Notes: generated by a model not told the origin, from the letters alone. A stretch of DNA of 64,000 nucleotides from Yeosuana marina (GCF_011762485.1 NZ_JAAKGI010000025.1:45228-109227); one strand, 5' to 3'. Shown: positions 16,693 to 27,095, counted from the stretch's first letter. Numbers and translations are program-made.

Positions 16693-17736
16693 ATGAATCT
16701 AAAACAAACCTTAATTATTGCTCTTACTTTAAGCGTGTTAAGTTTGAGTATTTGGGAATTATATTGGCGCACTCAAACAGATCACTACAAAGCAGGTTTA
16801 GAAGATGATCGCTATCTATGGGCCAAATAAAGAGCAAAAATTGAGATGGCTACTGCTCAAGATATTGTCCTCATTGGGTCTTCAAGAACAGGTTTTAATT
16901 TTAACACCCATGTTTGGGAAGAGACACAAGGCATAAAACCTATAAATCTTTCTACAGATGGAAAACCACCTGGTTCCTTTCTCGATGATATAGTTCATAA
17001 TACCTCCTTTAATGGAACTATTGTTATTGGAGTAACACCTGTGTTTTGGTTTGACAAGGCCAAAAATCCGTGGTGGAATGGTGCACAAAAATGGGTAGAT
17101 CATTACCATGACGAAACGTATGCCCAAAAACTTGGTTATTTCTTCTCAAAGCCATTACAACGTCATTTAGTAATGTTAACCTCCTCTGAACTTAAATTCT
17201 ATAATGATCTGGATTTGAAATCGCTAATAAATAGAATTTCCATACCAGGAAGAATTGAAGAAGAGCGTATGCTGTATAATTTCAGCTATCACGATGAAGA
17301 CAGAAACCTTATCATGTTTCCTGCGATGATTGACGAACCTGGTTTTGCAGAAAAAATTCAATATGTATGGAGTGGTTTTCTTCCTTATTTACCTGAATAT
17401 GATGTGGTAAAAGATGATATGCCTGAAGTGTTTGAATACTACCGAAAAGTCATTGATATTTTTAAGGCTCGTGGTGGTAAAATTATTTTTATTCGCCACA
17501 AATCAGAAGAAGAATGGAATAAAAACACTAAAAGAATGTTGCCACGAGACAAAGTTTATGATCCATTTATGAAAATGATTCAATGCCCATCATATCATTT
17601 TGAAGATTATGAATTTATGTCTAAATACACATTACCGGATTGGTCTCATATGTATTATACAGATGCTTTAAAATATACCAAAGATATGGTTAACAAACTT
17701 ATTGAAGATGGTCATCTTCATTCCCATAAAAATTAA
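16693..17736 (+). pseudogene. SGNH-like O-acyltransfer protein interrupted by an in-frame stop
   Basis: The frame from ATG 16693 encodes a membrane anchor (NLKQTLIIALTLSVLSLSIW) closely matching the next gene, then hits TAA at codon 46 (16828-16830). The paralogue has a Gln codon there (WANQRAK versus WAK-stop-RAK). The same frame then runs on for 301 codons to 17736 with GSSR near the start and PDWSHM near the end. An ATG at 16846 could re-initiate a 296-residue anchorless protein. The family is AlgJ/AlgX-like proteins that work with MBOAT acyltransferases in polysaccharide O-acetylation. A sequencing error cannot be ruled out. Confidence 0.8.
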
Positions 17737-17756
17737 AATAAATTAAACCAACCATT

Positions 17757-18794
17757 ATGCAACTAAAACAAACCCTCATTATTGCTTTTGCACTAAGTAT
17801 CATAAGCATTTCTGCATGGGAACTTTACTGGCGTTCTCAAGGCCTTCAGCCAAATATTGATGACAACAAAAACTTATGGGCCAATCAGCGGGCAAAACTT
17901 GAAAATTTTAACAATAAAACCGTCGTTTTTATTGGGTCTTCGAGAATTCTGTATGACATACAATTGGACATCTGGGAAAAAGAAACCGGTACCAATTCTA
18001 TTGAGTTAGCCACTCAAGGTGCTTCCCCAACCCCTGTTTTTAGGGATATTGTGAAAAACACTACGTTTAATGGAACGCTTATAGTGGGAATAACACCTCC
18101 TCTTTTTTTTGCAACTACCAATCCTAAAGCTGAATTTATAAGACGTTCACAATCATTAGTTGATTACTATAAAAAAAGAACCTATGCGCAAATCATAAAT
18201 CATAAATTATCAGTCCCATTACAGCAAAACTTAGCCTTTATTCGAGATGGTGACGAAAGTTGGGATTCAGATGTTGATTTAAAAACACTACTTAAGCAAA
18301 TTCATATTGGAACAAGAGAAGGTCCTGCTTATCCTCCATTCAATAATTTTGAAGATATTTCACTTGACAGACATATGAAAATGCCTGAAAGAATGGTAAC
18401 AGATACAGCTTATGCCAATACTGTAAAAAAAGTTTGGACTTCCATTTTATCTGGTGATTTCCCTCCGCCAGACAAAGAATCCACTATTAATGCTTTTGTA
18501 GATTTAGCTAAAAAATTTAAAAAACGAGGCGGTAATTTAATATTGGTAAGATGTCCATCCTCTGGTCTATTTAAGGAAGTAGAAAGTAAGGCCTTTTCAA
18601 AAAACCTCTTCTGGGACGAGCTAGTAGCTAAAACTAAAGCTAAGGCATATAATTATCAAGATTATAGCCAATTTAAAGACCTCTTTTGTCCTGAATGGTC
18701 ACATTTAGCAGCAAAAGATGCACAGTTTTTCACAAAAGAACTTATTAAAATTATGAAAGCCGATGGTGCTTTAACTAATCTTAAAACCAACTAA
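17757..18794 (+). CDS. SGNH-like protein of an O-acylation system (AlgJ/DltD-like), intact paralogue
   Basis: A 345-residue protein with one N-terminal membrane anchor (about 5-22) and an extracytoplasmic domain. The SGNH-type block I reads FIGSSRI (Ser61). The C-terminal block reads PEWSHL (His316), where the usual DxxH has Glu in place of Asp. The gene is a tandem duplicate of the broken copy upstream and lies two bases before the MBOAT gene. The inferred role is to pass an acyl (probably acetyl) group from the MBOAT protein to an exported glycan. The substrate glycan is unknown. Confidence 0.78.
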   Translation: MQLKQTLIIAFALSIISISAWELYWRSQGLQPNIDDNKNLWANQRAKLENFNNKTVVFIGSSRILYDIQLDIWEKETGTNSIELATQGASPTPVFRDIVKNTTFNGTLIVGITPPLFFATTNPKAEFIRRSQSLVDYYKKRTYAQIINHKLSVPLQQNLAFIRDGDESWDSDVDLKTLLKQIHIGTREGPAYPPFNNFEDISLDRHMKMPERMVTDTAYANTVKKVWTSILSGDFPPPDKESTINAFVDLAKKFKKRGGNLILVRCPSSGLFKEVESKAFSKNLFWDELVAKTKAKAYNYQDYSQFKDLFCPEWSHLAAKDAQFFTKELIKIMKADGALTNLKTN

Positions 18795-18796
18795 CC

Positions 18797-20212
18797 ATGT
18801 TATTCAATTCATTAAGTTTCGTCGTATTTTTAGTCATAGTACTCGCACTCTACTATTCAAAAATATTTAGTTGGACCGGCAAAAAGCGCATGTTGCTATT
18901 TGCCAGTTACATATTTTATGGGCTGTGGAATCCGCCTTTGGTCATTTTACTTTGGATATCAACAGTTGTTGATTGGATTACTGGAAAGAAATTAGCAACA
19001 GAAGAAAATAAACGCAAAAGACTATACTGGTTATTATTGAGTATGTTTGTCAATTTGGGTTTTCTTACCTTTTTTAAATACCGCGATTTTCTTTTAGACA
19101 ACTTTACCACGGTGGTCAACTCTTATGGTTACGGTTATCAAACTACACATATGGATATTATTTTACCAATGGGTATCTCGTTTTATACGTTTCAAACCAT
19201 GTCTTATACCATTGACATGTATTTAAAGCGAACCGAACGTGCTAAAACATTTTTAGATTTTGCTTTATACGTAACCTTCTTCCCGCAATTAGTAGCAGGA
19301 CCAATTGTTAGAGCTCAAGATCTAATTTCACAATTTTATGAAGAAAAAAGAGCTACGGTCAACCAATTTATTTGGGGTTTATTTTTATTGACTTTAGGAC
19401 TTTTTCAAAAAGTAGTAATGGCAGATACGCTGCTATCTGATACTGTTGACACCGTTTATGGTTCAGGTAAAATTTTAAATTTTTGGGATGCCTGGATGGG
19501 AACATTAGCTTTTTCAGGACAGATATTTTTTGATTTCGCAGGGTATTCAACCTGTGCCATTGGAATTGCTTTGATGCTTGGAATTATTTTACCTGATAAC
19601 TTCAGATATCCGTATGCATCTTTAGGCTTTTCAGATTTATGGAAACGCTGGCACATTACCTTATCTTCGTGGTTAAGAGATTATTTATACATTCCTTTAG
19701 GAGGAAATCGCCATGGTGTAGTAAGAATGTATGCCGCTTTAATGATAACCATGCTCTTAGGTGGTTTATGGCATGGTGCTGCATGGACCTTTATAGTTTG
19801 GGGCGGTTTACATGGTACTTATTTAATATTAGAACGTTTACAACGTCAATATCTGCCATTTAAAATAACGAAATGGAATGGCATGTTTCTGGCTTTTACA
19901 ACCTTTACCTGTGTTAACATTACTTGGGTATTTTTTAGAGCAAGAGAGTTTAAAACGGCTTGGAATATGATAACCTCTATGTTTTATTTGAATCCTGATG
20001 GCGAAAAAGTTTTAGCCAATTTCGATATTTTAAAAGTCGGTATCGTTATAGGACTTCTTTTTATTTGCCATTGGTTTATGAGAAACACATCGGTTGAAGC
20101 TGTTTCTAAAAAAATACACCCTTGGGCTCTTGGTGTTGTATGGGCTTCCATGTTTTTCTTGATTGTTATCGCTCAAGGCAGCGGTGAACAATTTATTTAT
20201 TTTCAGTTTTAA
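18797..20212 (+). CDS. MBOAT family O-acyltransferase (AlgI-like)
   Basis: A 471-residue polytopic membrane protein with the AlgI/DltB-like pattern: LFNSLSFVVFLVIV at the start, the LFFASYIFYG-like second helix, ILPMGISFYTFQTMSYTID, FFPQLVAGPIVRA, the cytoplasmic RWHITLSSWLRDYLYIPLGG, and the catalytic region GGLWHGAAWTFIVWGGLHG (His326 and His339). It carries acyl groups across the membrane for transfer to an extracellular glycan. Its start lies two bases after the SGNH-like gene, which indicates a joint O-acylation machine. Confidence 0.93.
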   Translation: MLFNSLSFVVFLVIVLALYYSKIFSWTGKKRMLLFASYIFYGLWNPPLVILLWISTVVDWITGKKLATEENKRKRLYWLLLSMFVNLGFLTFFKYRDFLLDNFTTVVNSYGYGYQTTHMDIILPMGISFYTFQTMSYTIDMYLKRTERAKTFLDFALYVTFFPQLVAGPIVRAQDLISQFYEEKRATVNQFIWGLFLLTLGLFQKVVMADTLLSDTVDTVYGSGKILNFWDAWMGTLAFSGQIFFDFAGYSTCAIGIALMLGIILPDNFRYPYASLGFSDLWKRWHITLSSWLRDYLYIPLGGNRHGVVRMYAALMITMLLGGLWHGAAWTFIVWGGLHGTYLILERLQRQYLPFKITKWNGMFLAFTTFTCVNITWVFFRAREFKTAWNMITSMFYLNPDGEKVLANFDILKVGIVIGLLFICHWFMRNTSVEAVSKKIHPWALGVVWASMFFLIVIAQGSGEQFIYFQF

Positions 20213-20254
20213 AATTAGTTTTTAATTAAGTAATACTTAATAATCAGTTACACT

Positions 20255-21427
20255 ATGGTTCAAGTAAAATCACCGCGTATAGCATCTATAGATTTATTAA
20301 GAGGTATGGTCATGATCTTTATGGCTTTAGATCATACAAGAGATTATTTTCATTATGATGCTTTCTTTTTCGATCCAACAGATTTATCCAAAACCAATAT
20401 AGCTCTATTCATCACCCGCTTCATCACACATTATTGTGCGCCTGTTTTCATGTTTTTAGCTGGGACTTCAGCCTTTTTTGTAGGACAAAAATGCAGTAAA
20501 AAAGATTTGAGTATTTGGCTATTAAAACGCGGATTTTGGCTCATAATAGTGGAAGTTACCATTATGAAATTTGGCTGGAATTTCAATTTAAATTATACTG
20601 TGACTGTGTTTCAGGTAATCTGGGCACTTGGTGCTTCTATGCTGTTTCTAGCAGCCTTTATTCATGTTCCAAAAAAACTGATGATTGCAATAAGTTTGAT
20701 AGTTATTTTTGGCCATAATATGTTAGACGGTTATATGCCAGAATACTCGAAAGATCTATGGATACTTTTGCATGTGCAAGCTCCTATTAAAATCAGCTTT
20801 ACAACAATCTTTGTTGCCTACCCGCTAATTCCATGGATTTTTGTAATGACTCTAGGTTATCATTTCGGCTTATTGTATAAACAAGATTTTAAACCAGAAA
20901 TAAGAATAAAATGGTTAAGATATATTGGTGTTTCAGCAATTTTACTTTTTATTATCATTCGATACTTTAATGTATACGGTAACCCAACTATCTGGGAGCC
21001 ACAAAAATCATTTGCTTTTACCGTATTATCGTTTATAAATTTCGCAAAATATCCACCATCATTATTATATTTATTAGTAACACTAGGCCCCACAATATTA
21101 TTGCTGTCGTTTGCCGAGAATTGGAAAGGAAAATTATATAATGCAGTAGTAACTATTGGAAGAGTTCCCATGTTTTTTTACATCATCCATGTGTATATTA
21201 TACATCTTTTGGCTTTAATAGCTGTAACGCTATCTGGCTTATCACCAAAACTTATGGTTATAGAGTTGTTTGTTACACGAACACCTGAACTTAAAGGATA
21301 TGGTTATAGTTTATGGGTGGTGTATGCTATATGGTTTTTATTGATACTGGCTTTATATCCAGTTTGTAAATGGTATTGGAACTATAAAAGTAATAATCGA
21401 GATAAGTGGTGGCTAAGCTATTTATAA
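20255..21427 (+). CDS. DUF1624-type membrane acyltransferase
   Basis: A 390-residue polytopic membrane protein. The N-terminus RIASIDLLRGMVMIFMALDHTRDYF and the following FITRFITHYCAPVFMFLAGTSAFF match the DUF1624/heparan-alpha-glucosaminide N-acetyltransferase-like (YeiB-related) family, with the conserved Asp-His of ALDHTRD in the first helix-loop. About ten hydrophobic segments follow. It sits 42 bases after the MBOAT gene, so a further acyl-modification role on the same glycan is plausible, though not shown. Confidence 0.82.
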   Translation: MVQVKSPRIASIDLLRGMVMIFMALDHTRDYFHYDAFFFDPTDLSKTNIALFITRFITHYCAPVFMFLAGTSAFFVGQKCSKKDLSIWLLKRGFWLIIVEVTIMKFGWNFNLNYTVTVFQVIWALGASMLFLAAFIHVPKKLMIAISLIVIFGHNMLDGYMPEYSKDLWILLHVQAPIKISFTTIFVAYPLIPWIFVMTLGYHFGLLYKQDFKPEIRIKWLRYIGVSAILLFIIIRYFNVYGNPTIWEPQKSFAFTVLSFINFAKYPPSLLYLLVTLGPTILLLSFAENWKGKLYNAVVTIGRVPMFFYIIHVYIIHLLALIAVTLSGLSPKLMVIELFVTRTPELKGYGYSLWVVYAIWFLLILALYPVCKWYWNYKSNNRDKWWLSYL

Positions 21428-21441
21428 GTAAACTTTAAGTT

Positions 21442-21812
21442 GTGATTAAACTCTTTAGAAACATCCGCAAAAACCTTCTTAAAGAAGGCAAAACCACCAA
21501 CTACTTAAAATATGCCTTTGGAGAAATTTTCCTAGTGGTTACTGGAATTTTGATTGCTTTAAGTATTAATATTTGAAATGACAATAACATTTTATAAAAA
21601 CTAAAGACCTTAGAAAACTTCAAGTTGATTATGAGAAAATTCTACAGAATTTCAGATTAGAATCGTATATTGTTAGCAATATGGACATTACATTCTATGC
21701 GTAAGTTTAAATAAAAATGAGAAAGATAAGTTGAAAGAATATCAATAGCGATTGCAAATCATAAAATGGCAATCAAATTTAAAATATTTGTATTCTAAAA
21801 AATTAATAAACC
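21442..21812 (+). pseudogene. Degraded DUF6090-family gene
   Basis: From GTG 21442 the frame reads IKLFRNIRKNLLKEGKTTNY and continues as YLKYAFGEIFLVVTGILIAL, closely matching the intact gene at 33222. It meets TGA at 21574-21576 where the intact copy has TGG (Trp of NNWNE). Further downstream, fragments such as KDLRKLQVDYEKI appear in a shifted frame and stops recur up to 21812. This is a decayed copy of a small single-membrane-helix protein of unknown function. It accounts for the whole gap between the DUF1624 gene and the giant kinase. Confidence 0.8.
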
Positions 21813-24800
21813 ATGAAACCGACCAAACAATTAGAAAAAGAAACACTTAAAGTGTATGATACCTGGTTGCAAAGCTATCTCAATGGCGATGTAAAAACAT
21901 ACGATTCTTTTTTTGATGATGCTTTTCATTTTATAGGGTCTACCCATAATGAAGAATTTCTGGACCGTAAGCATACTACCGACTTTTTTGAAGCAACGGG
22001 AGAACAATTTGCAGGCAAAACCCAGCTCCGTAATGAAACCAAAATCATAGAACAATTTGGCGAACTGGTATTTATTACCCACTTGTTTGATGCCTGGTTT
22101 CTTGGCGGAGTAGATTGGACATTTTATGGGCGGTTTCGATTTAGTAATATTCTTAAGAAAGACAACGCTGGTTGGCGATTTGTTTACCAACACTATTCTG
22201 TGCCAGATTCAAAAGCACAGGAAGGTGAAACCATTGGATATAATCAGGTCAGTGCTGAAAATCAAATGCTTCGCGAGGCAGTGCAGCGCCGAACTATAGA
22301 ACTCGAAGAAAAAAACAGAGAACTGGCTATTGAAGCTGCGTTAGAAAAAGTTCGAAGTCGTTCTATGGCTATGCAAAAAAGCGAGGAACTGGCAGAAATT
22401 TCTTTTTTATTAGATAGCGAAGTGAGAGCATTGGGGATTGAGACAAGAGGATGTGCCTTTAATATTTATGGTGATAATGAATCTTCTGAATGGTTTAGTT
22501 CTGAACAGGGCACCTTGCCAGTTTATAAAACACCCCGTGAATCTTTATTTCTTCGCTATTATCAAGCAGGCCAGAGAGGTGAAATCATGCATATTGAAGA
22601 GTTTGAAGATGAAGCCTGCACTGCACACTACGAATATCTCTGTACTCTTCCCGTTATGGGGGACGCTTTAAAGGACATGATAGAAAATGGAGGCTCATTC
22701 CCAACAAGTCAGATAGACCATGTCACCTATTTTAAATATGGGTATTTGTTATTCATTACCTTAGAACCTGTGCCAGAAGCACATGATATTTTCAAACGCT
22801 TCACTAAAGTCTTTGAACAGACCTACACGCGCTTTCTAGACCTTCAAAAAGCAGAAGCGCAGGCAAGAGAATCTGAAATAGAATTGGCTTTGGAGAGAGT
22901 GCGCTCCCGAAGTATGGGCATGCAAAAAAGTGATGAGTTAAGGGAGGCTGGCGCATTGCTATTCAATGAAATTACAAAACTTGGAATCGAAAGCATTACA
23001 AGTGGATATGTCATAATGGACGAAGAGCAAATCGGGTGGAACTATACTCCAGACCCATCGACTGGTAAAATTATGTCTCAAGCAGTAGGTATTCCCCATA
23101 CCAAAACAGTGGTAATGAATTCAATTTTAAATGGATGGAAAAACCAAGAGCCACTTTTAGTTATAGAACTTAATAAAGAGGAAACAATCTCACATCAAAC
23201 ATTCGTTGCTGAGGAGAGTATTAATTTTCCTATATCTGCCAAAGAATTGATTGCAGTTTCACCAACTGAACTAAAACTTCATAACTTCAACTTTGAACAA
23301 GGCTATCTTTTGATTGTAGGCGGCATCCGCTTGGATAAAGAACAGATTGCTATGATGATGCGTTTTACAAGAGTATTCCAACAAACCTACACCCGTTTTC
23401 TAGATCTTCAAAAAGCAGAAGCCCAAGCGCGAGAATCAGAAATAGAATTAGCCTTGGAAAGAGTGCGCGCCCGAAGTATGGGTATGCAAAAAAGTGAAGA
23501 GCTCAAAGAAGTAATCAAACTAGTATACGATCAATTTCTTAACTTAAACATACATATAGATCATGCTGGTTTTATTGTTGATTATAAACCAAAGGGAGAT
23601 TGGCATTTTTGGATAGCTGACAAGCAGGAAATACCATCTAAAATAACACACCCATATTTTGATTCAGTATGGGCGAATCAATTCGATGAAGCCAAGGAGA
23701 AAGGAAGAGATTTTTTTGCAATCAATTTAAATTTTGAGGAAAAAAATAAATTTTATAAGGTTCTTTTAAACCTGATTCCTGACTTACCAGAGGAAGCAAA
23801 GGATTTTTATTTTAGTTGCCCTGGTCTCGCCGGATCAACAGTATTACTTGATAATGTTGGCCTCTACATCGAGAATTTCGATTGTATTCCTTATTCAGAT
23901 GATGAGAATGCCACACTCATGCGTTTTGGAAAGGTATTCCAACAAACCTATACCCGTTTCCTAGATCTTCAAAAAGCAGAAGCACAAGCACGGGAATCTG
24001 AAATTGAACTGGCCTTAGAAAGAGTTCGAGCCCGCACGATGGCGATGCAACATAGTGATGAGTTGCAAGAAGCAGCTATTTTGCTGTTTAAGCAGGTTGA
24101 AAACCTCGGTATATCAGTATTTGGTTGTGGTTTTAATATCTGGGACGAAGGTAGAAAAGCAGCTACCTCATGGATGGCAGGGAAAGACAGGCTCCAGCCT
24201 TCTTTTAAAACATCAAGTTCTAAAGATATTTTTAGCAGAATTCACAAAGCTGCACAAAAGGGAGAAACTTTATTTGTAGAAGAACAGTCTGGTAAAGCAT
24301 TGGAGTCTCACTATAAATATATGGCTTCCATTCCTGAATTTAAGGAAGTAGCAGAAAAAATGGCCGCAAGCGGCCTTACGCTTCCTGACTTTCAAATAAT
24401 GCATTGTGCCTTTTTTTCTCATGGTTATCTCATGTTTATTTCATTTGAGCCAGCCAAAGATGCCTACGATATTTTCAAACGCTTTGCCAAAGTATTCCAA
24501 CAAACCTATACCCGTTTTCTAGATTTGAAAAAAGCCGAAGCCCAAGCCAAAGAGGCAAAAATTGAAGCTGCATTGGAGAAAGTAAGAAGCAGAACAATGG
24601 CGATGCAAAAAGGCGAAGAAGTAAAAGATGTCGTTGTACTTTTATATAAGGAGCTCATTAAACTTGGTGTAACTAACTTTGCAACATGTGGCTATGTTGA
24701 AATAAATGAGGCAACAAACAGACAGGCAACATGGGTTACAAATCCTGGTGGTGACTCGCTTGGATTATTTCATCTTCCGCTTACAGGTGATGATATATTT

Positions 24801-27095
24801 GACGAACGCTATAAAGCTTGGAAGAATCAGCAGCCGGTGTTTCATCAATCTGTAGCGGGGGAAATAAGAAAAAAGCATCTTGAATACGCTATAACAACAT
24901 TTAATTCTAAAGAGGCTGAAGAGATGGTAATGCAACAGTTTCCTGACCCAACAGTCTTTTACTGCTTTAATTTTTCACATGGTTATTTGCATCTCGTCGC
25001 AGGTTCTCATATGACTCATGAAGAAGAGACTTTGCTTGCCAGGTTTACTAAAGTATTCGAACAAACTTATACCCGTTTCCTCGATCTTCAAAAATCAGAA
25101 GCGCAAGCGCGGGAATCAGAAATTGAATTGGCTTTGGAAAGAGTCCGAGCAAGAACCATGGCGATGCAAAAAAGTGAAGAACTTGCCGAAACAGCATCCG
25201 TGCTTTTTCAACAGATTAAAAATCTAGGTTTTGATACTTGGAGCTGTGGGTTTTGTATTTGGTCTGAACAAGATCAGGTAGAAGCATGGATGGGAGCTGA
25301 TTCAGGAAAACTATTACCTCCTATGCTCCTACCCTACAAAGAAGAAAAAACTCATAACGAAATTTATAAATCATTCTTAAATGGAGATTCATCTCATGAA
25401 AGGGTTTGGGAAGGCGAGGAACTTAAAGCACATTATGATTATATGCAGAACTTCCCTTCCATTAAGGCTGCTTTTGATGTGTTAAAAGAGGCTAAGTTGG
25501 AACTTCCTACTTATCAATGCTATAATGTAGGTTTTTTTAAATATGGTTACCTATTAATTATTACTAAAAAACAGAATGAGGAGTTAAAAGAGTTAAGTAT
25601 ACGCTTCTCTAAAGTGTTCGAACAAACTTATACCCGTTTTCTCGATCTTCAAAAAGCAGAAGCACAAACAAGAGAAGCGCAAATAGAAGCAGCATTGGAA
25701 AAAGTACGGAGTCGTACTATGGCCATGCAAAAAAGTGAAGAACTTCCAGATGCCGCTAATGTTTTATTTCATCAAGTACAATCATTAGGTATTCCAGCTT
25801 GGAGTGCTGGATACAATATTCTGGCAGCCGATAAAAAATCGAGCACTTGCATTATGAGTAGTGAAGGTGAAATTCAGGTGCCATTTGAATTACCTCTAAC
25901 AGAACATTCAAGTCTGTTACCTTGGTATAAAGCCATTAAAAAAGGCCTTGATTTTTTTGTATATGAGCAAGGCGGGGACGAATTAGTGGAGCATTATAAC
26001 TATATGGCCACAATTCCAGGACTTGAGCAAGTGTTCCAGCAATTCAAAGATGCCGATATCTCACTACCAGTGCATCAAATCAATCATTTGGTGAGGTTTA
26101 CTAACGGCTTCCTCTTATTTATCACCTACGAACCTGTTCCTCATGCACACGATATTTTTAAACGCTTTGGTCGCGTATTCGAACAAACCTACACCCGTTT
26201 TCTAGATTTACAAAAGGCAGAAGCACAAGCCTTTCAAGCAGAAGAGGATTTAATCAATCTGCAAAAAGCAAAGAAAAAAGCAGAAGATACTTTAAGTGAA
26301 TTGCAGGAAACCCAAAAACAACTTATTCAAGCCGAAAAGATGGCTTCATTGGGTGAACTTACAGCTGGTATAGCTCATGAAATTCAAAACCCCTTAAACT
26401 TTGTCAATAACTTCTCAGAGGTCAGTAAAGAATTATTGGAAGAAATGATGGAAGAATTAGCTAATGGTGACACCGAAGAGGTAAAAGAAATTGCTAATGA
26501 CATCATTCAAAACCTCGAAAAAATAAATCATCATGGCAAACGTGCCGATGGCATTGTAAAAGGTATGCTCCAACATAGTCGAAGCAGTAGCGGTGTAAAA
26601 GAGCCTACCGATATTAATGCCCTGGCAGACGAATATCTTCGTCTCGCCTACCATGGTTTACGCGCCAAAGACAAATCATTTAACGCTACTTTGGATACTG
26701 ATTTTGATGAATCTATTGATACCATCAATATTATTTCTCAAGATATTGGCCGAGTAATTTTAAATTTAATTACGAATGCCTTTTATGTGGTTGATGAAAA
26801 AAAGAAGAGCTCTACAAACGTAACCAAACAAATATCTTATGAACCAACCGTGTCAGTCAGTACAAAAAAGTTGAAAGGTAACGTTTTGATTTCGGTGAAA
26901 GATAATGGCAACGGCATTCCACAAAAAGTGCTGGATAAAATATTTCAGCCATTCTTTACCACCAAGCCCACAGGGCAAGGTACTGGATTAGGCTTGAGTT
27001 TAAGTTATGATATTATAAAAGCCCATGGTGGAGAAATAACCTTAAATACTAAAGAAAATGAAGGAACAGAATTTACAATTGTTTTGCCAATTTAA
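21813..27095 (+). CDS. Giant cytoplasmic histidine kinase with SnoaL-like domain and seven tandem sensory modules
   Basis: A 1760-residue kinase with no signal peptide or membrane helix. Residues 1-140 form a SnoaL-like domain (NGDVKTYDSFFDDAFHFIG, WRFVYQHYSV). A coiled linker leads into seven homologous modules of about 182-188 residues, from about 176 to 1477. Each opens with a helical motif ALERVRxRxMxMQ, has a variable GAF-like core, and ends FxRFxKVFEQTYTRFLDLQK. A HisKA domain (GIAHEIQNP, His1522) and a HATPase ([33 protein letters not shown]) follow. The linkers are nearly identical while the cores differ, which suggests several ligands feeding one catalytic core. The GAF assignment of the core is by pattern only. 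Confidence 0.88.
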   Translation: MKPTKQLEKETLKVYDTWLQSYLNGDVKTYDSFFDDAFHFIGSTHNEEFLDRKHTTDFFEATGEQFAGKTQLRNETKIIEQFGELVFITHLFDAWFLGGVDWTFYGRFRFSNILKKDNAGWRFVYQHYSVPDSKAQEGETIGYNQVSAENQMLREAVQRRTIELEEKNRELAIEAALEKVRSRSMAMQKSEELAEISFLLDSEVRALGIETRGCAFNIYGDNESSEWFSSEQGTLPVYKTPRESLFLRYYQAGQRGEIMHIEEFEDEACTAHYEYLCTLPVMGDALKDMIENGGSFPTSQIDHVTYFKYGYLLFITLEPVPEAHDIFKRFTKVFEQTYTRFLDLQKAEAQARESEIELALERVRSRSMGMQKSDELREAGALLFNEITKLGIESITSGYVIMDEEQIGWNYTPDPSTGKIMSQAVGIPHTKTVVMNSILNGWKNQEPLLVIELNKEETISHQTFVAEESINFPISAKELIAVSPTELKLHNFNFEQGYLLIVGGIRLDKEQIAMMMRFTRVFQQTYTRFLDLQKAEAQARESEIELALERVRARSMGMQKSEELKEVIKLVYDQFLNLNIHIDHAGFIVDYKPKGDWHFWIADKQEIPSKITHPYFDSVWANQFDEAKEKGRDFFAINLNFEEKNKFYKVLLNLIPDLPEEAKDFYFSCPGLAGSTVLLDNVGLYIENFDCIPYSDDENATLMRFGKVFQQTYTRFLDLQKAEAQARESEIELALERVRARTMAMQHSDELQEAAILLFKQVENLGISVFGCGFNIWDEGRKAATSWMAGKDRLQPSFKTSSSKDIFSRIHKAAQKGETLFVEEQSGKALESHYKYMASIPEFKEVAEKMAASGLTLPDFQIMHCAFFSHGYLMFISFEPAKDAYDIFKRFAKVFQQTYTRFLDLKKAEAQAKEAKIEAALEKVRSRTMAMQKGEEVKDVVVLLYKELIKLGVTNFATCGYVEINEATNRQATWVTNPGGDSLGLFHLPLTGDDIFDERYKAWKNQQPVFHQSVAGEIRKKHLEYAITTFNSKEAEEMVMQQFPDPTVFYCFNFSHGYLHLVAGSHMTHEEETLLARFTKVFEQTYTRFLDLQKSEAQARESEIELALERVRARTMAMQKSEELAETASVLFQQIKNLGFDTWSCGFCIWSEQDQVEAWMGADSGKLLPPMLLPYKEEKTHNEIYKSFLNGDSSHERVWEGEELKAHYDYMQNFPSIKAAFDVLKEAKLELPTYQCYNVGFFKYGYLLIITKKQNEELKELSIRFSKVFEQTYTRFLDLQKAEAQTREAQIEAALEKVRSRTMAMQKSEELPDAANVLFHQVQSLGIPAWSAGYNILAADKKSSTCIMSSEGEIQVPFELPLTEHSSLLPWYKAIKKGLDFFVYEQGGDELVEHYNYMATIPGLEQVFQQFKDADISLPVHQINHLVRFTNGFLLFITYEPVPHAHDIFKRFGRVFEQTYTRFLDLQKAEAQAFQAEEDLINLQKAKKKAEDTLSELQETQKQLIQAEKMASLGELTAGIAHEIQNPLNFVNNFSEVSKELLEEMMEELANGDTEEVKEIANDIIQNLEKINHHGKRADGIVKGMLQHSRSSSGVKEPTDINALADEYLRLAYHGLRAKDKSFNATLDTDFDESIDTINIISQDIGRVILNLITNAFYVVDEKKKSSTNVTKQISYEPTVSVSTKKLKGNVLISVKDNGNGIPQKVLDKIFQPFFTTKPTGQGTGLGLSLSYDIIKAHGGEITLNTKENEGTEFTIVLPI
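22337..26240 (+). repeat. Seven tandem sensory-module repeats inside the giant kinase
   Basis: The start-of-module sequence (encoding ALExVRxRxMxMQ) recurs at about 22337, 22883, 23448, 24009, 24565, 25126 and 25691. Unit lengths are about 546-565 bases. Module ends encode EQTYTRFLDLQKAEAQA or QQTYTRFLDLQKAEAQA with strong DNA-level similarity. The central parts diverge, so this is a coding repeat and not a satellite. Confidence 0.9.

Noticed and set aside
16828..16830. Programmed readthrough or recoding of TAA in the SGNH-like gene
   Set aside because: No readthrough context or recoding structure is visible, and TAA is the normal stop elsewhere in the window; a nonsense mutation or a sequencing error is simpler.
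22337..26240. Regularly spaced repeats that might suggest a CRISPR or satellite
   Set aside because: Unit length is about 560 bases, all units are in one open frame, and they encode homologous protein modules.
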